Below are positions 45,971 to 53,891 of a DNA stretch of 64,000 nucleotides, piece after piece (position 1 is the first letter of the stretch; the number at the start of each line of letters is the position of its first letter). Source of the DNA: Streptomyces sp. NBC_01428 (GTDB lineage: Bacteria > Actinomycetota > Actinomycetes > Streptomycetales > Streptomycetaceae); contig NZ_CP109499.1 of assembly GCF_036231965.1 (NCBI RefSeq), positions 1,798,001-1,862,000 of the forward strand. The letters are read 5' to 3'. Under the pieces are notes generated by a model. It made no database searches. It saw only the letters and a program-made list of their open reading frames with translations, and was not told the origin of the DNA. Position numbers and translations under genes: made by a program.

Positions 45971-46068
45971 AAGTGGAAACTTTCGTCTTCATGATGCGCA
46001 CGGCCGGATCGGGCAGAGGCGAGAGCCGGGGACCGTTGCCGGCTCCGACGCTCTCGGAATCGAGCTTG

Positions 46069-46953
46069 TCAGATGACGGGAGGTCGGCCCAGTCGAGTCA
46101 GCCGCCACACCGTACGCCACTTCATGGGACGGCGGGGTCCGCACGGACTGCTCCAGCCCTCCCGGAATCCCCCGAACCAGGCCTTGAGAGCCGCCCGGGA
46201 GGGGCGGCGCAGCAGCGTCAGGAGCATCCAGACGCCGAGGTAGACCGGGACGAGGAGCGCGGGGAGGTTGCGGCGGGCGAGCCACACGCGGTTGCGGGCC
46301 ACCATGCGGTGGTACACCGCGTGCCGCGAGGGGGCGGTCGTCGGGTGGTACAGCACCATGTCGGACCGGTAGTCGATCATCCAGCCGGCGTCGAGGGCCC
46401 GCCAGGCGAGGTCGGTCTCCTCATGGGCGTAGAAGAACGCGTCCGGAAGGCCGCCCACTTCGGCGAGGACCTTCGTGCGCACGGCGTTGGCGCCGCCGAG
46501 GAACGTGGTGACGCGCGAGGAGCGCATCGGGTCGGCGGCACGCAGCCGGGGCACGTGGCGCCGCTGGGTCTCGCCCGTCCCGGGGTCGGCGATGCGGAAG
46601 CTGATGATCCCGAGGCGGGGGTCGTCGGTGAAGGCACGGCGGCACAGTTCCGCGGTGTCGTGGTGGGCGAGCAGTCCGTCGTCGTCCAGGAAGAGCAGGA
46701 CGTCGACGTCGGTGCCGCCCGGGCCGAAGGCCTCGATGCCGACGTTGCGGCCCCCGGGGATGCCGAGGTTCTCGGGCAGCTCGACCGTACGGACGCCTGC
46801 GGGGACGTCGGGGACGGGCGAGCCGTTGCCGACGACGACCACCTCGACGCGGTCGCCGTCCTGCTTGGCGACCGAGTCGAGCAGGGCCCGCAGCTCCTCG
46901 GGGCGGTTGCCCATGGTGATGACGACCGCGCCGACCTTCATGCCCGTACTCAC
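46069..46953 (-). CDS. GT2 family glycosyltransferase
   Basis: A 294-residue GT-A fold transferase: AVVITMGNRPEELRALLDSV near the start, VELPENLGIPGGRNVGIEA, the metal-binding LLFLDDDGLL, LGGANAVRTKVLAEVGGLPD and the AHEETDLAWRALDAGW acceptor block. A C-terminal hydrophobic stretch (LPALLVPVYLGVWMLLTLL) attaches it to the membrane. It resembles rhamnosyl or galactofuranosyl transferases of wall polymers. I take the GTG at 46953 because it overlaps the preceding stop in GTGA; the ATG four codons later is possible. It probably adds sugars to the polymer exported by the adjacent ABC pair. Confidence 0.9.
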   Translation of the reverse strand: MSTGMKVGAVVITMGNRPEELRALLDSVAKQDGDRVEVVVVGNGSPVPDVPAGVRTVELPENLGIPGGRNVGIEAFGPGGTDVDVLLFLDDDGLLAHHDTAELCRRAFTDDPRLGIISFRIADPGTGETQRRHVPRLRAADPMRSSRVTTFLGGANAVRTKVLAEVGGLPDAFFYAHEETDLAWRALDAGWMIDYRSDMVLYHPTTAPSRHAVYHRMVARNRVWLARRNLPALLVPVYLGVWMLLTLLRRPSRAALKAWFGGFREGWSSPCGPRRPMKWRTVWRLTRLGRPPVI

Positions 46954-47729
46954 TTGAGCCTGCTCGAGGCGAGGATGGACACGAGGTGCAGCAGGGTCTG
47001 CAGGATCGCGATGCCGGCGAGCACGGCGGTGCCGAGCCGGGTGAAGAACAGGTCGCCCCTGATCTGGTCGACGATCGCGAGGACCACGATGAGCATGGTC
47101 GCCTCGATGCCGAGGATCAGCCGGTGGAACTTGAGCGCGGCCGCGGCCCGGCGGGCGAGCGCCATGCCGGAGGAGCGGGGCTCGGCGGCGGACTCCTGGA
47201 CCGGGGGCAGACCGCCCTGGTGACGGGCGACACCGACGAGGTCGGTCTCCGCCTTGATCAGGATGGCGCCGAGGGCGGCCAGGGTGCCGAGGAAGGCCCA
47301 CAGCCAGTCGATCCGGCCGCCGCCCCACAGGTCGGCGGCGCGCAGCCCGAGGCCGACGAGGACCGCGGCGTCGGTCAGATAGGCGCCGACGCGGTCCAGG
47401 TAGACCCCGCCGAGCGAGAATTGCTTCTTCCAGCGGGCGACCTCGCCGTCGACACAGTCGAGCAGCAGGTAGAGCTGGACCATGACCAGTCCGAGCACGG
47501 CGCCCGCGATCCCCGGCACCAGCAGGGCCGGGGCCGCGAGCACGCCGCACAGAGTCATCAGGTACGTGAGCTGGTTGGGCGTGATCCTGGTGTTCACCAG
47601 GTAGCGGTCGCAGCGCAGCGAGATCTCTCGCATGTACAGGCGTCCCGCCCAGTGCTCACCGCTGCGCCGGTCCTTGACCCCCGCGGGGTGAACGACCGGG
47701 CGGAGTTCAGCTACTGATGGCCTTGGCAT
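46950..47729 (-). CDS. CDP-alcohol phosphotransferase, variant motif
   Basis: A 259-residue membrane protein with about six spans. The CDP-alcohol motif reads D91-C-V-D94-G95-x-x-A98-R99, then G108 and D112. The fourth, normally catalytic Asp position (116) is Ala in LDRVGAYLTD. The N-terminal arm GEHWAGRLYMREISLRCDRY and TRITPNQLTYLMTLCG are like those of inositol-phosphate phosphotransferases. It would transfer a phospho-alcohol from CDP to a lipid or polyol; activity without the fourth Asp is uncertain. It starts 23 bases inside the dehydrogenase gene and overlaps the GT2 gene by four, so all are co-translated. Confidence 0.88.
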   Translation of the reverse strand: MPRPSVAELRPVVHPAGVKDRRSGEHWAGRLYMREISLRCDRYLVNTRITPNQLTYLMTLCGVLAAPALLVPGIAGAVLGLVMVQLYLLLDCVDGEVARWKKQFSLGGVYLDRVGAYLTDAAVLVGLGLRAADLWGGGRIDWLWAFLGTLAALGAILIKAETDLVGVARHQGGLPPVQESAAEPRSSGMALARRAAAALKFHRLILGIEATMLIVVLAIVDQIRGDLFFTRLGTAVLAGIAILQTLLHLVSILASSRLK

Positions 47730-48768
47730 AGTCGGAGTAGAAGTCCTTGATCTGGTGGGTTTTCAGGTCGAGGTGTTCGAGGATCGTGTAGCGCCCGGGC
47801 CGGGTCCGCGGAGCGAACTCGACGACCTGGACGAACTCGTCCACGGTGAAGCCGATCTCCTCGGGCAGCACCGGCAGTCCGTGCCGGCGCAGTACCTCGG
47901 CCTGGTACACCGACTCCTCGTGCGCCCCGCGCAGGTACATCGCGAAGGCCGCTCCCAGACCGCACTGCTCGCCGTGGCTCGCCGCGCGCTGGGGGAAGAG
48001 GAGGTCGAAGGCGTGGTTGATCTCGTGGCAGGAGCCCGAGGCGGGCCGGGAGTCGCCGGAGATCGACATCGAGATGCCGGTGAGGACCAGCGCCTCGGCC
48101 AGGACCTGGAGGAAGTCGTTGTCGCCGACACCGCCGGGGTGCCGCAGGACGGCCTCGCCCGCCTGGCGTGCCATCGCGGCGGCGAGACCGTCGATCTTCT
48201 CGCCGTTGACGCGGTGGGAGAGCTCCCAGTCCGCGACCGCGTTGATGTTGGACACGGCGTCGCCGATGCCGGACCGGACGAACCGGATCGGCGCCTCACG
48301 GATCACGTCGAGGTCGATGACGACCGCGATGGGGTTCGGCACGCCGTAGGAGCCGCGGCCCGCGTCGTTGTCCAGGGTGGCGACGGGCGAGCACAGTCCG
48401 TCGTGCGCCAGGTTGGTCGGCACGGCGACGAGCGGCAGCCCGACCCGCGCCGCGGCGAACTTCGCGCAGTCGATGATCTTGCCGCCGCCCAGGCCCACGA
48501 CGGCGTCGTAGTGCCCGGACCGCATCTCGTCGGCCAGCCGGATCGCGTCGTCGAGCGTTCCACCGCCGACCTCGTACCAGGTGGCACCCGGCAGGGCCGG
48601 GGTCAGGCGCTCGCGGAGCCTCGCGCCCGACCCGGTGCTGACCGCGACGGCGATCTTCCCGGAGTGGGAGATCCGCTCGTCGTACAGGACGCTCGCCAGG
48701 TCGTCCAGGGCACCCGCGCGGATGTCGACCACGACCGGCGAGGGGATGAGCCTCGTCAGTACTGGCAC
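47707..48768 (-). CDS. Iron-containing alcohol dehydrogenase, glycerol-1-phosphate dehydrogenase-like
   Basis: A 353-residue group III dehydrogenase. The nucleotide part has GGGTLDDAIRLADEM and VVGLGGGKIIDCAKFAA, and AVPTNLAHDGLCSPVA is close to the AraM / glycerol-1-phosphate dehydrogenase branch. Metal ligands are the Asp of SGDSRPASGSCHEINHAFD, its His, and the His of ASHGEQCGLG. It would reduce a keto-polyol phosphate (dihydroxyacetone-P or a ketopentose-P) with NAD(P)H, supplying the alcohol to be activated by the cytidylyltransferase. The GTG at 48768 (VPVLTRLIP) lies 13 bases inside that gene. Exact polyol not predictable. Confidence 0.87.
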   Translation of the reverse strand: MPVLTRLIPSPVVVDIRAGALDDLASVLYDERISHSGKIAVAVSTGSGARLRERLTPALPGATWYEVGGGTLDDAIRLADEMRSGHYDAVVGLGGGKIIDCAKFAAARVGLPLVAVPTNLAHDGLCSPVATLDNDAGRGSYGVPNPIAVVIDLDVIREAPIRFVRSGIGDAVSNINAVADWELSHRVNGEKIDGLAAAMARQAGEAVLRHPGGVGDNDFLQVLAEALVLTGISMSISGDSRPASGSCHEINHAFDLLFPQRAASHGEQCGLGAAFAMYLRGAHEESVYQAEVLRRHGLPVLPEEIGFTVDEFVQVVEFAPRTRPGRYTILEHLDLKTHQIKDFYSDYAKAISS

Positions 48769-49508
48769 GCGATCACACGCCCCTTGGCCAGGTCGTCGTG
48801 GTTGTCGATCTCCACCCAGGCCACGTCGCCGATGGGCGCGACGTCGATCTGGAAACCGCGGTTCACCAGCTCCTGGTAGCCGTGCTCGTAGAACTGCTGC
48901 GGGTCCGTCTCCCACACCGTCTTCAGCGCGTCGGCGAGCTCGTCGGCCGCGGCGCCCTCGATGAGGGTCACGCCGATGTACTCGCCCGTCGCCTCCGCCG
49001 GGTCCATCAGCTTCGTGATCTTGCGGACACCCTTGTCGGGGTCCACGACGACCTTCATCTCCTCGTCGGCGAGGTCCTTCACCGTGTCGAGCGCGAGAAT
49101 GATCTTCTTGCCCTCGCCACGCGCGGCCAGCAGCGTCCGCTCGACGGAGACCGGGTGCACGGTGTCACCGTTCGCGAGGATCACGCCGTCCTTCAGCGCG
49201 TCCCGGCCGCACCACAGGGAGTAGGCGTTGTTCCACTCCTCGGCCTTGTCGTTGTCGATCAGCGTGATCTTGAGGCCGTACTTCTCCTCCAGCGCCGCCT
49301 TGCGGTCGTACACGGCCTCCTTGCGGTAGCCGACGATGACGCCGACCTCCTTCAGGCCGATCTCCGCGAAGTTCCCCAGCGTGAGGTCCAGGACCGTGAT
49401 CGAGTCCTCCGCACCCTCGGGACCCACCGGCACGAGCGCCTTGGGAAGAGTGTCGGTGTAGGGACGCAGACGCCGTCCGGCGCCGGCCGCCAGCACGAGG
49501 CCGATCAT
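48756..49508 (-). CDS. Sugar/polyol-phosphate nucleotidyltransferase (cytidylyltransferase type)
   Basis: A 250-residue nucleotidyltransferase. The NTP-binding loop is LVLAAGAGRRLRPYTDTLPK at residues 4-23. VGVIVGYRKEAVYD, WNNAYSLWCGRDAL, the metal motif LANGDTVHP and a C-terminal VAWVEIDNHDDLAKG are the blocks of the phosphocholine / inositol-1-phosphate cytidylyltransferase group. It would make CDP-alcohol for the two phosphotransferases beside it. Its ATG overlaps the DUF5941 stop in ATGA. The base specificity (CTP) is inferred from context. Confidence 0.88.
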   Translation of the reverse strand: MIGLVLAAGAGRRLRPYTDTLPKALVPVGPEGAEDSITVLDLTLGNFAEIGLKEVGVIVGYRKEAVYDRKAALEEKYGLKITLIDNDKAEEWNNAYSLWCGRDALKDGVILANGDTVHPVSVERTLLAARGEGKKIILALDTVKDLADEEMKVVVDPDKGVRKITKLMDPAEATGEYIGVTLIEGAAADELADALKTVWETDPQQFYEHGYQELVNRGFQIDVAPIGDVAWVEIDNHDDLAKGRVIACQY

Positions 49509-51310
49509 GCGGGTTCTCCTTCATCGTGTACGGCGGGGGCCCCGGAGGACACCCAGAAACGGATGCTCTCGATGAGCACCAGAAGTGCCACGGCCACGGC
49601 GAACACCGTGAGCGCGACCTTGAACTGTGCGGCGGTGAGCAGCGCGGCCAGAACGGTGACCAGCAGCGTCCTGCCTTCGTGCCCGCCGGTCGCCCGCACC
49701 AGCCAGTGCGGGGGGGCGCCGGCGTTTCCGCGGATGCGGTACACCGTGTCGTAGTGATGGTAGGCGACCGCGGCCACCAGGCCGAAAGCTGCCGGAAGGG
49801 CTCCGTTCACGTCCGCGTTGGCCGCGAGGACCAGCACGGTGAGGTACTCCGCCGCGCGGTAGAAGGGCGGAACGAGCCAGTCCAGGGCGCCCTTCAGGGG
49901 CCTGAGCAGGGCGGCCGGCGAGAGCAGGACGTAGACCGCGGCCCCGAGGACCGGCCACCAGCTTCCGTAGGGGGCGAGTGCGGCGCAGATCACGACGATC
50001 GCCCCGGCGACGAACGCGACGGCGGCGGGCGCGAGGCGCGGGACACCGCGGGCGACACGGGTCAGCAGTTCCGCGAGCGGACCGGAGTCGGTGAGGTCCA
50101 CGAGGGCCTGGGCGGCCCGGTCGGTGCGGTGTGCCTTGCGGGTGAGCGAGCGCAGCACGCGGCCGGCGGTGGTGTAGGTCGCCGCGAAGGCACAGCCGAC
50201 GAGCAGGGCGTAGAAGGTGATGCGGGGGGTGGTGAACGCCGTGAGGACGGCGATCATCGCCCAGCGCTCGCCGATGGGCAGGACGATCATGCGGCGCACC
50301 CAGACCGTCCAGCCGACGCTGTCGAGCTTGTCCGACAGCGCGGCGGTGGGGCTGGTGTTGGCCGTGGCGTCGTGGTTCGCCTCGTTGAAGGAGAAGTCCA
50401 CGACGTGCCGGCAGGTCTGCAGGATCATCGCGCCGAGAGCGAGCGCCCAGACGTCGTCGCCACCGCGGGCCGCGCCGAGCGCGAGGCCCGCGTAGTAGGC
50501 GTACTCCTTGGCCCGGTCGAACGTCGCGTCCAGCCAGGCGCCGAGGGTGGAGTACTGCAGGGAGTAGCGGGCGAGCTGTCCGTCCGTGCAGTCCAGGACG
50601 AAGGAGAAGAGGAGGAGCAATCCGGCGGCGACGTAGCCGGGGCGGGTGCCGGTGGCGGCGCAGCCCGCGGCGATCAGGGCGGTGACCAGCGACGCGGTGG
50701 TGACCTGGTTCGGGGTCAGGCCGCGGCGGGCGCACCAGCGGGCGATGTAGCGGGAGTACGGGCTGATGCAGTAGGTGGTGAAGAAGCCGTCGCGGGCCTT
50801 CACGGCGCTGCGCAGCCGGATCGCCTCGTCGTCCACGGAGGAGACGGCCTGCCGGGCCTCGTTGCGTTCCTGCGGGTCGGTCGGGACGACGGCGACGAGG
50901 GCGCCGAGTTCCGGGCGGTGCACGGCGACGTCGTCCGCGTCGAGGGCGGCGGTGAGGCGTTCGGCGAGGTTCTCGGTGGCGACGGCGAGGCCGCCGCTCG
51001 CGGAGCTCTCGCGGGCCAGGGCGCGGGTCAGCGCCCGCCGGGCCTCGGGCTGCACGGACACCGCGCCGGGCAGCGCGGAGGCCGCGAAGCGGGGGTCGGT
51101 GAGACCGAGGCGCAGGGCGTGCTCGTGCCCCACGAAGCGGCTGTCGACGACGGCGACCCGCTCGTTCGCCGGCACGGCGGCGAGCAGGCTCTCGGTCTCA
51201 CCCGCGTCGGAGGCGAGCCGCACGTCGAAGCCGAGCGACCGCAGATCGCCTTCGAGCGACGATCCGGGGACCGGGTGACCGGTGAGGATGGCGGTCGACA
51301 GCGAACTCAC
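49505..51310 (-). CDS. CDP-alcohol phosphotransferase with degenerate N-terminal domain (DUF5941 type)
   Basis: A 601-residue protein in three parts. Residues 1-165 are a soluble alpha/beta region (TAILTGHPVPGSSLEGDLRS) that resembles a worn-out nucleotidyltransferase without a P-loop. Residues 170-400 are a CDP-alcohol transferase with a complete motif D240-C-T-D243-G244, A247-R248, G257, D261, D265, preceded by DGFFTTYCISPYSRYIARW and LTPNQVTTAS. Residues 430-601 are a further membrane region (DUF5941). The layout mirrors hyperthermophile fusions of inositol-phosphate cytidylyltransferase with di-inositol-phosphate phosphate synthase. GTG start with CAGGGA. It is the first gene of the set, behind a probable PHO box. 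Confidence 0.87.
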   Translation of the reverse strand: MSSLSTAILTGHPVPGSSLEGDLRSLGFDVRLASDAGETESLLAAVPANERVAVVDSRFVGHEHALRLGLTDPRFAASALPGAVSVQPEARRALTRALARESSASGGLAVATENLAERLTAALDADDVAVHRPELGALVAVVPTDPQERNEARQAVSSVDDEAIRLRSAVKARDGFFTTYCISPYSRYIARWCARRGLTPNQVTTASLVTALIAAGCAATGTRPGYVAAGLLLLFSFVLDCTDGQLARYSLQYSTLGAWLDATFDRAKEYAYYAGLALGAARGGDDVWALALGAMILQTCRHVVDFSFNEANHDATANTSPTAALSDKLDSVGWTVWVRRMIVLPIGERWAMIAVLTAFTTPRITFYALLVGCAFAATYTTAGRVLRSLTRKAHRTDRAAQALVDLTDSGPLAELLTRVARGVPRLAPAAVAFVAGAIVVICAALAPYGSWWPVLGAAVYVLLSPAALLRPLKGALDWLVPPFYRAAEYLTVLVLAANADVNGALPAAFGLVAAVAYHHYDTVYRIRGNAGAPPHWLVRATGGHEGRTLLVTVLAALLTAAQFKVALTVFAVAVALLVLIESIRFWVSSGAPAVHDEGEPA

Positions 51311-51400
51311 TCCCTGGGTGCCGGCGCGGCCTCGCGCCGGGCGTGTGCGTGATGGGAAGAGCCCCGGCCTGCAGAGGCGGCCCGGGCGGCGTGTCGGCAG

Positions 51401-51459
51401 AGGCTATCGGATGAACGGAGGCGGGCGTTCACCGCCCGTTCACGGCCCGATCAACCGCT
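51401..51459 (-). promoter_or_regulatory. Probable PHO box over the promoter of the phosphopolymer set
   Basis: On the + strand GTTCACCGCCC (51427-51437) is followed immediately by GTTCACGGCCC (51438-51448) and then by a weaker GATCAACCGCT (51449-51459). Eleven-base direct repeats starting GTTCACC are the binding units of the Streptomyces response regulator PhoP. A minus-strand -10, TAGCCT (51406-51401), puts the expected -35 at about 51424-51430, under the first repeat, a position suited to control the gene starting at 51310. Confidence 0.65.
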
Positions 51460-51622
51460 TCTGCGCTGGCTGCGCCGCGATCATCATCGGGGATCGTGGT
51501 CCCCGCTCACAAACCCGCGTTCGCAGACCGGCGCATTCTCGGCATGCCGTCCGACACCCTCCCGCACCCCCCGGAGCGGGGCAGGGCGGACACCTGTTTC
51601 GACCGGCATAGGGTTGGCGTCC

Positions 51623-52603
51623 ATGACATGGCTGATCACCGGCGGAGCCGGATACATCGGGGCACATGTGGCGCGGGCGATGGCGGAGGCCGGGGAGCGT
51701 CTCGTCGTCCTCGACGACCTCTCGTCCGGGGTGCCGAACCGGCTTCCGGAGGACATCCCGCTGGTCCAGGGCTCCTCGCTGGACGGGGACCTGCTCAAGC
51801 GGGTGCTGTCGGAGCACGCGATCACGGGGGTGGTGCACCTCGCGGCGCGTAAGCAGGTCGGTGAGTCGGTGGCCCAGCCGACGCGCTACTACCAGGAGAA
51901 CGTGGGCGGCCTCGCGACCGTCCTGGAGGCGGTCGCCGGGGCGGGTGTGAAGCGCTTCGTCTTCTCCTCGTCGGCGGCCGTCTACGGCAACCCCGATGTG
52001 GACCTCATCACGGAGGACACCCCCTGCGCCCCGATGAGCCCTTACGGCGAGACGAAGCTCGCCGGGGAGTGGCTGGTGCGGGCGACGGGCCGGGCGCACG
52101 GTATCGCGACCGTGTGCCTGCGCTACTTCAACGTGGCGGGGGCGGCCTCGCCGGAGCTCGCCGACACGGGCGTCTTCAACATCGTGCCGATGGTCTTCGA
52201 CCGGCTCACCCGGGGCGAGGCCCCGCGGATCTTCGGGGACGACTACCCGACGCCGGACGGGACCACCGTCCGTGACTACATCCACGTCGCCGACCTCGCC
52301 GAGGCGCATCTCGCGGCGGCCCGGCGGCTGGCCGAGGGCGCGAGCGGTGACCTGACGGTGAACATCGGCAGGGGCGAGGGCGTCTCCGTGCGGGAGCTGA
52401 TGACCCTCGTCTCCGAGGTGACCGGCGACTCCCGGCAGCCCGTCGTCGAGCCGCGCCGTCCGGGCGACGCGCCGCGCGCGGTGGCCTCGGCCGCCCTGGC
52501 CGGCGAGCGGCTCCGCTGGAGCGCGCGGCGCGGGGTCCCCGAGATGGTCGAGTCGGCCTGGCGCGGCTGGCAGTTCCACCACCCGGGAACCAGCGCCGGA
52601 TGA
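51623..52603 (+). CDS. galE: UDP-glucose 4-epimerase
   Basis: A 326-residue short-chain dehydrogenase-type epimerase. The NAD motif is TWLITGGAGYIGAHVARAM at the N-terminus. Ser/Tyr/Lys catalysis is in VFSSSAAVYGNP and MSPYGETKLAGEW, and LRYFNVAGA plus TVRDYIHVADLA are GalE hallmarks. It interconverts UDP-glucose and UDP-galactose, possibly supplying the adjacent wall-polymer pathway. The ATG at 51623 has no Shine-Dalgarno box; a TAGGGT -10 at 51609-51614 is eight bases before it, so the transcript is probably leaderless. The frame is open three codons further to a TTG, which I reject. Confidence 0.93.
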   Translation: MTWLITGGAGYIGAHVARAMAEAGERLVVLDDLSSGVPNRLPEDIPLVQGSSLDGDLLKRVLSEHAITGVVHLAARKQVGESVAQPTRYYQENVGGLATVLEAVAGAGVKRFVFSSSAAVYGNPDVDLITEDTPCAPMSPYGETKLAGEWLVRATGRAHGIATVCLRYFNVAGAASPELADTGVFNIVPMVFDRLTRGEAPRIFGDDYPTPDGTTVRDYIHVADLAEAHLAAARRLAEGASGDLTVNIGRGEGVSVRELMTLVSEVTGDSRQPVVEPRRPGDAPRAVASAALAGERLRWSARRGVPEMVESAWRGWQFHHPGTSAG

Positions 52604-52605
52604 TC

Positions 52606-52657
52606 TTGTCAACGCTCTGACCTGCGGATCGTTTCCGCAGGTCAGAGCATATGACAA
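52606..52657 (+). terminator. Long hairpin after galE
   Basis: Perfect 15-base arms GCTCTGACCTGCGGA / TCCGCAGGTCAGAGC with a TCGTT loop, flanked by an outer TTGTCA ... TGACAA pair. It starts two bases after the galE stop. Most likely a terminator; the outer AT-rich arms are unusual. Confidence 0.75.
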
Positions 52658-52708
52658 CGGTGTTCAGTGCCGCGTTGCCCAGGGACCCGTGCCCGTAGTT
52701 CACTGTGA

Positions 52709-52730
52709 GTCCGGACCTGTTGTTCCGGAC
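52709..52730. repeat. Short inverted repeat before the CDF gene
   Basis: GTCCGGA-CCTGTTGT-TCCGGAC, seven-base arms, 23 bases before the start codon of the metal transporter gene. It could be an operator or a leader hairpin; it does not match the Zur box. Confidence 0.4.
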
Positions 52731-52753
52731 CGACGCACGGGAGGCGGCTTTCC

Positions 52754-53692
52754 ATGGGGGCTGGGCACGATCACGGGCACGCGCACGGCGCTCCCCCGAC
52801 GGGCACGGCGGCGGCCGCGTACCGCGGGAGGCTGCGCGTCGCCCTGGGCATCACGCTCACCGTCATGGTGGTCGAGATCTTCGGCGGTCTGCTGGCCGAC
52901 TCGCTCGCGCTGGTCGCGGACGCGGCACACATGGCGACTGACGCGCTGGGGCTCGGCATGGCCCTGCTCGCGATCCATTTCGCGGCGCGGCCCCCGAGCC
53001 GCAACCGCACCTTCGGGCTGGCCCGGGCCGAGATCCTGGCCGCGCTCGCCAACTGTCTGCTGCTGCTCGTCGTCGGCGGCTACGTGCTCGTCGAGGCGAT
53101 CCAGCGCTTCGTGACGCCCGCCGACACCCAGGGCGGACTGGCCATCGTGTTCGGCGCGATCGGTCTGGTCGCGAACTCGGTGTCGCTGACGCTGCTGATG
53201 CGCGGCCAGAAGGACAGCCTGAACGTGCGGGGGGCCTTCCTGGAGGTGGCGGCCGACGCGCTGGGCTCGCTGGCGGTCATCATCGCGGCGGTGGTCATCA
53301 TCACCACCGGCTGGCAGGCCGCGGACCCGATCGCCTCGATCGCCATCGCGCTGATGATCGTCCCGCGCACCTGGAAGCTGCTGCACGAGACGCTCGACGT
53401 GCTGCTGGAGGCGGCGCCCAAGGGCGTCGACATGGCGGAGGTACGCGCCCACATCCTGGCTCTCGACGGGGTCGAGGACATCCACGACCTGCACGCCTGG
53501 ACCATCACGTCCGGCATGCCGGTGCTCTCGGCGCACGTCGTCGTCAGTTCCGACGTGCTGAACGCCATAGGGCACGAGAAGGTGCTCCACGAACTGCAGG
53601 GCTGCCTGGGCGTCCACTTCGACGTGGAGCACTGCACGTTCCAGCTGGAGCCGAGCGGGCACGCCGAGCACGAGGCGCGGCTCTGCCACTGA
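52754..53692 (+). CDS. Cation diffusion facilitator (zinc-type efflux)
   Basis: A 312-residue CDF transporter, exporting Zn2+ or Cd2+ in exchange for protons. It has a His-rich N-terminus (GHDHGHAHG) and six spans. The transport-site motifs are LADSLALVADAAHMATD in span 2 and FLEVAADALGSLAV in span 5 (HxxxD and DxxxD types). The cytoplasmic C-terminal domain has DIHDLHAWTITSGMPVLSAHV and a last Cys/His-rich stretch (HCTFQLEPSGH). Start ATG with a GGGAGG box. A short inverted repeat sits in the leader, so metal control is possible; no sensor gene adjoins. Confidence 0.94.
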   Translation: MGAGHDHGHAHGAPPTGTAAAAYRGRLRVALGITLTVMVVEIFGGLLADSLALVADAAHMATDALGLGMALLAIHFAARPPSRNRTFGLARAEILAALANCLLLLVVGGYVLVEAIQRFVTPADTQGGLAIVFGAIGLVANSVSLTLLMRGQKDSLNVRGAFLEVAADALGSLAVIIAAVVIITTGWQAADPIASIAIALMIVPRTWKLLHETLDVLLEAAPKGVDMAEVRAHILALDGVEDIHDLHAWTITSGMPVLSAHVVVSSDVLNAIGHEKVLHELQGCLGVHFDVEHCTFQLEPSGHAEHEARLCH

Positions 53693-53772
53693 CCGCGCGG
53701 AGCTCCCGTAAAACCTGGGGCGGCGCGGTACCGCCCGCTGTTAGCGTGGCCGCGGTCCCCGGAGGTGGGTTG

Positions 53773-53841
53773 ATGACGGTCGTGCCCGGCGCTGCCCCGC
53801 GCAGCGACCTCGTCGTCCCCGTTTCCCGGGCCCGCGGCTGA
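53773..53841 (+). CDS. Putative 22-residue peptide
   Basis: ATG at 53773 with an ideal GGAGGTGGG box and a TAGCGT -10 element at 53742-53747. The peptide starts MTVVPGAAPRSDLVV and ends in SRARG before TGA. It precedes the GNAT gene by 50 bases on the same strand. No known family; a leader peptide or spurious ORF are both possible. Confidence 0.4.
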   Translation: MTVVPGAAPRSDLVVPVSRARG

Positions 53842-53891
53842 CCCGCCGTTCGGCGGCGCGTCGGCCGGGCCCTCGTTCAAGGGTTTTCACC

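Noticed and set aside
46069..47550. A longer start for the glycosyltransferase
   Set aside because: The upstream part is an out-of-frame reading of the CDP-alcohol transferase gene; the GTGA overlap at 46953 gives a normal GT2 N-terminus.
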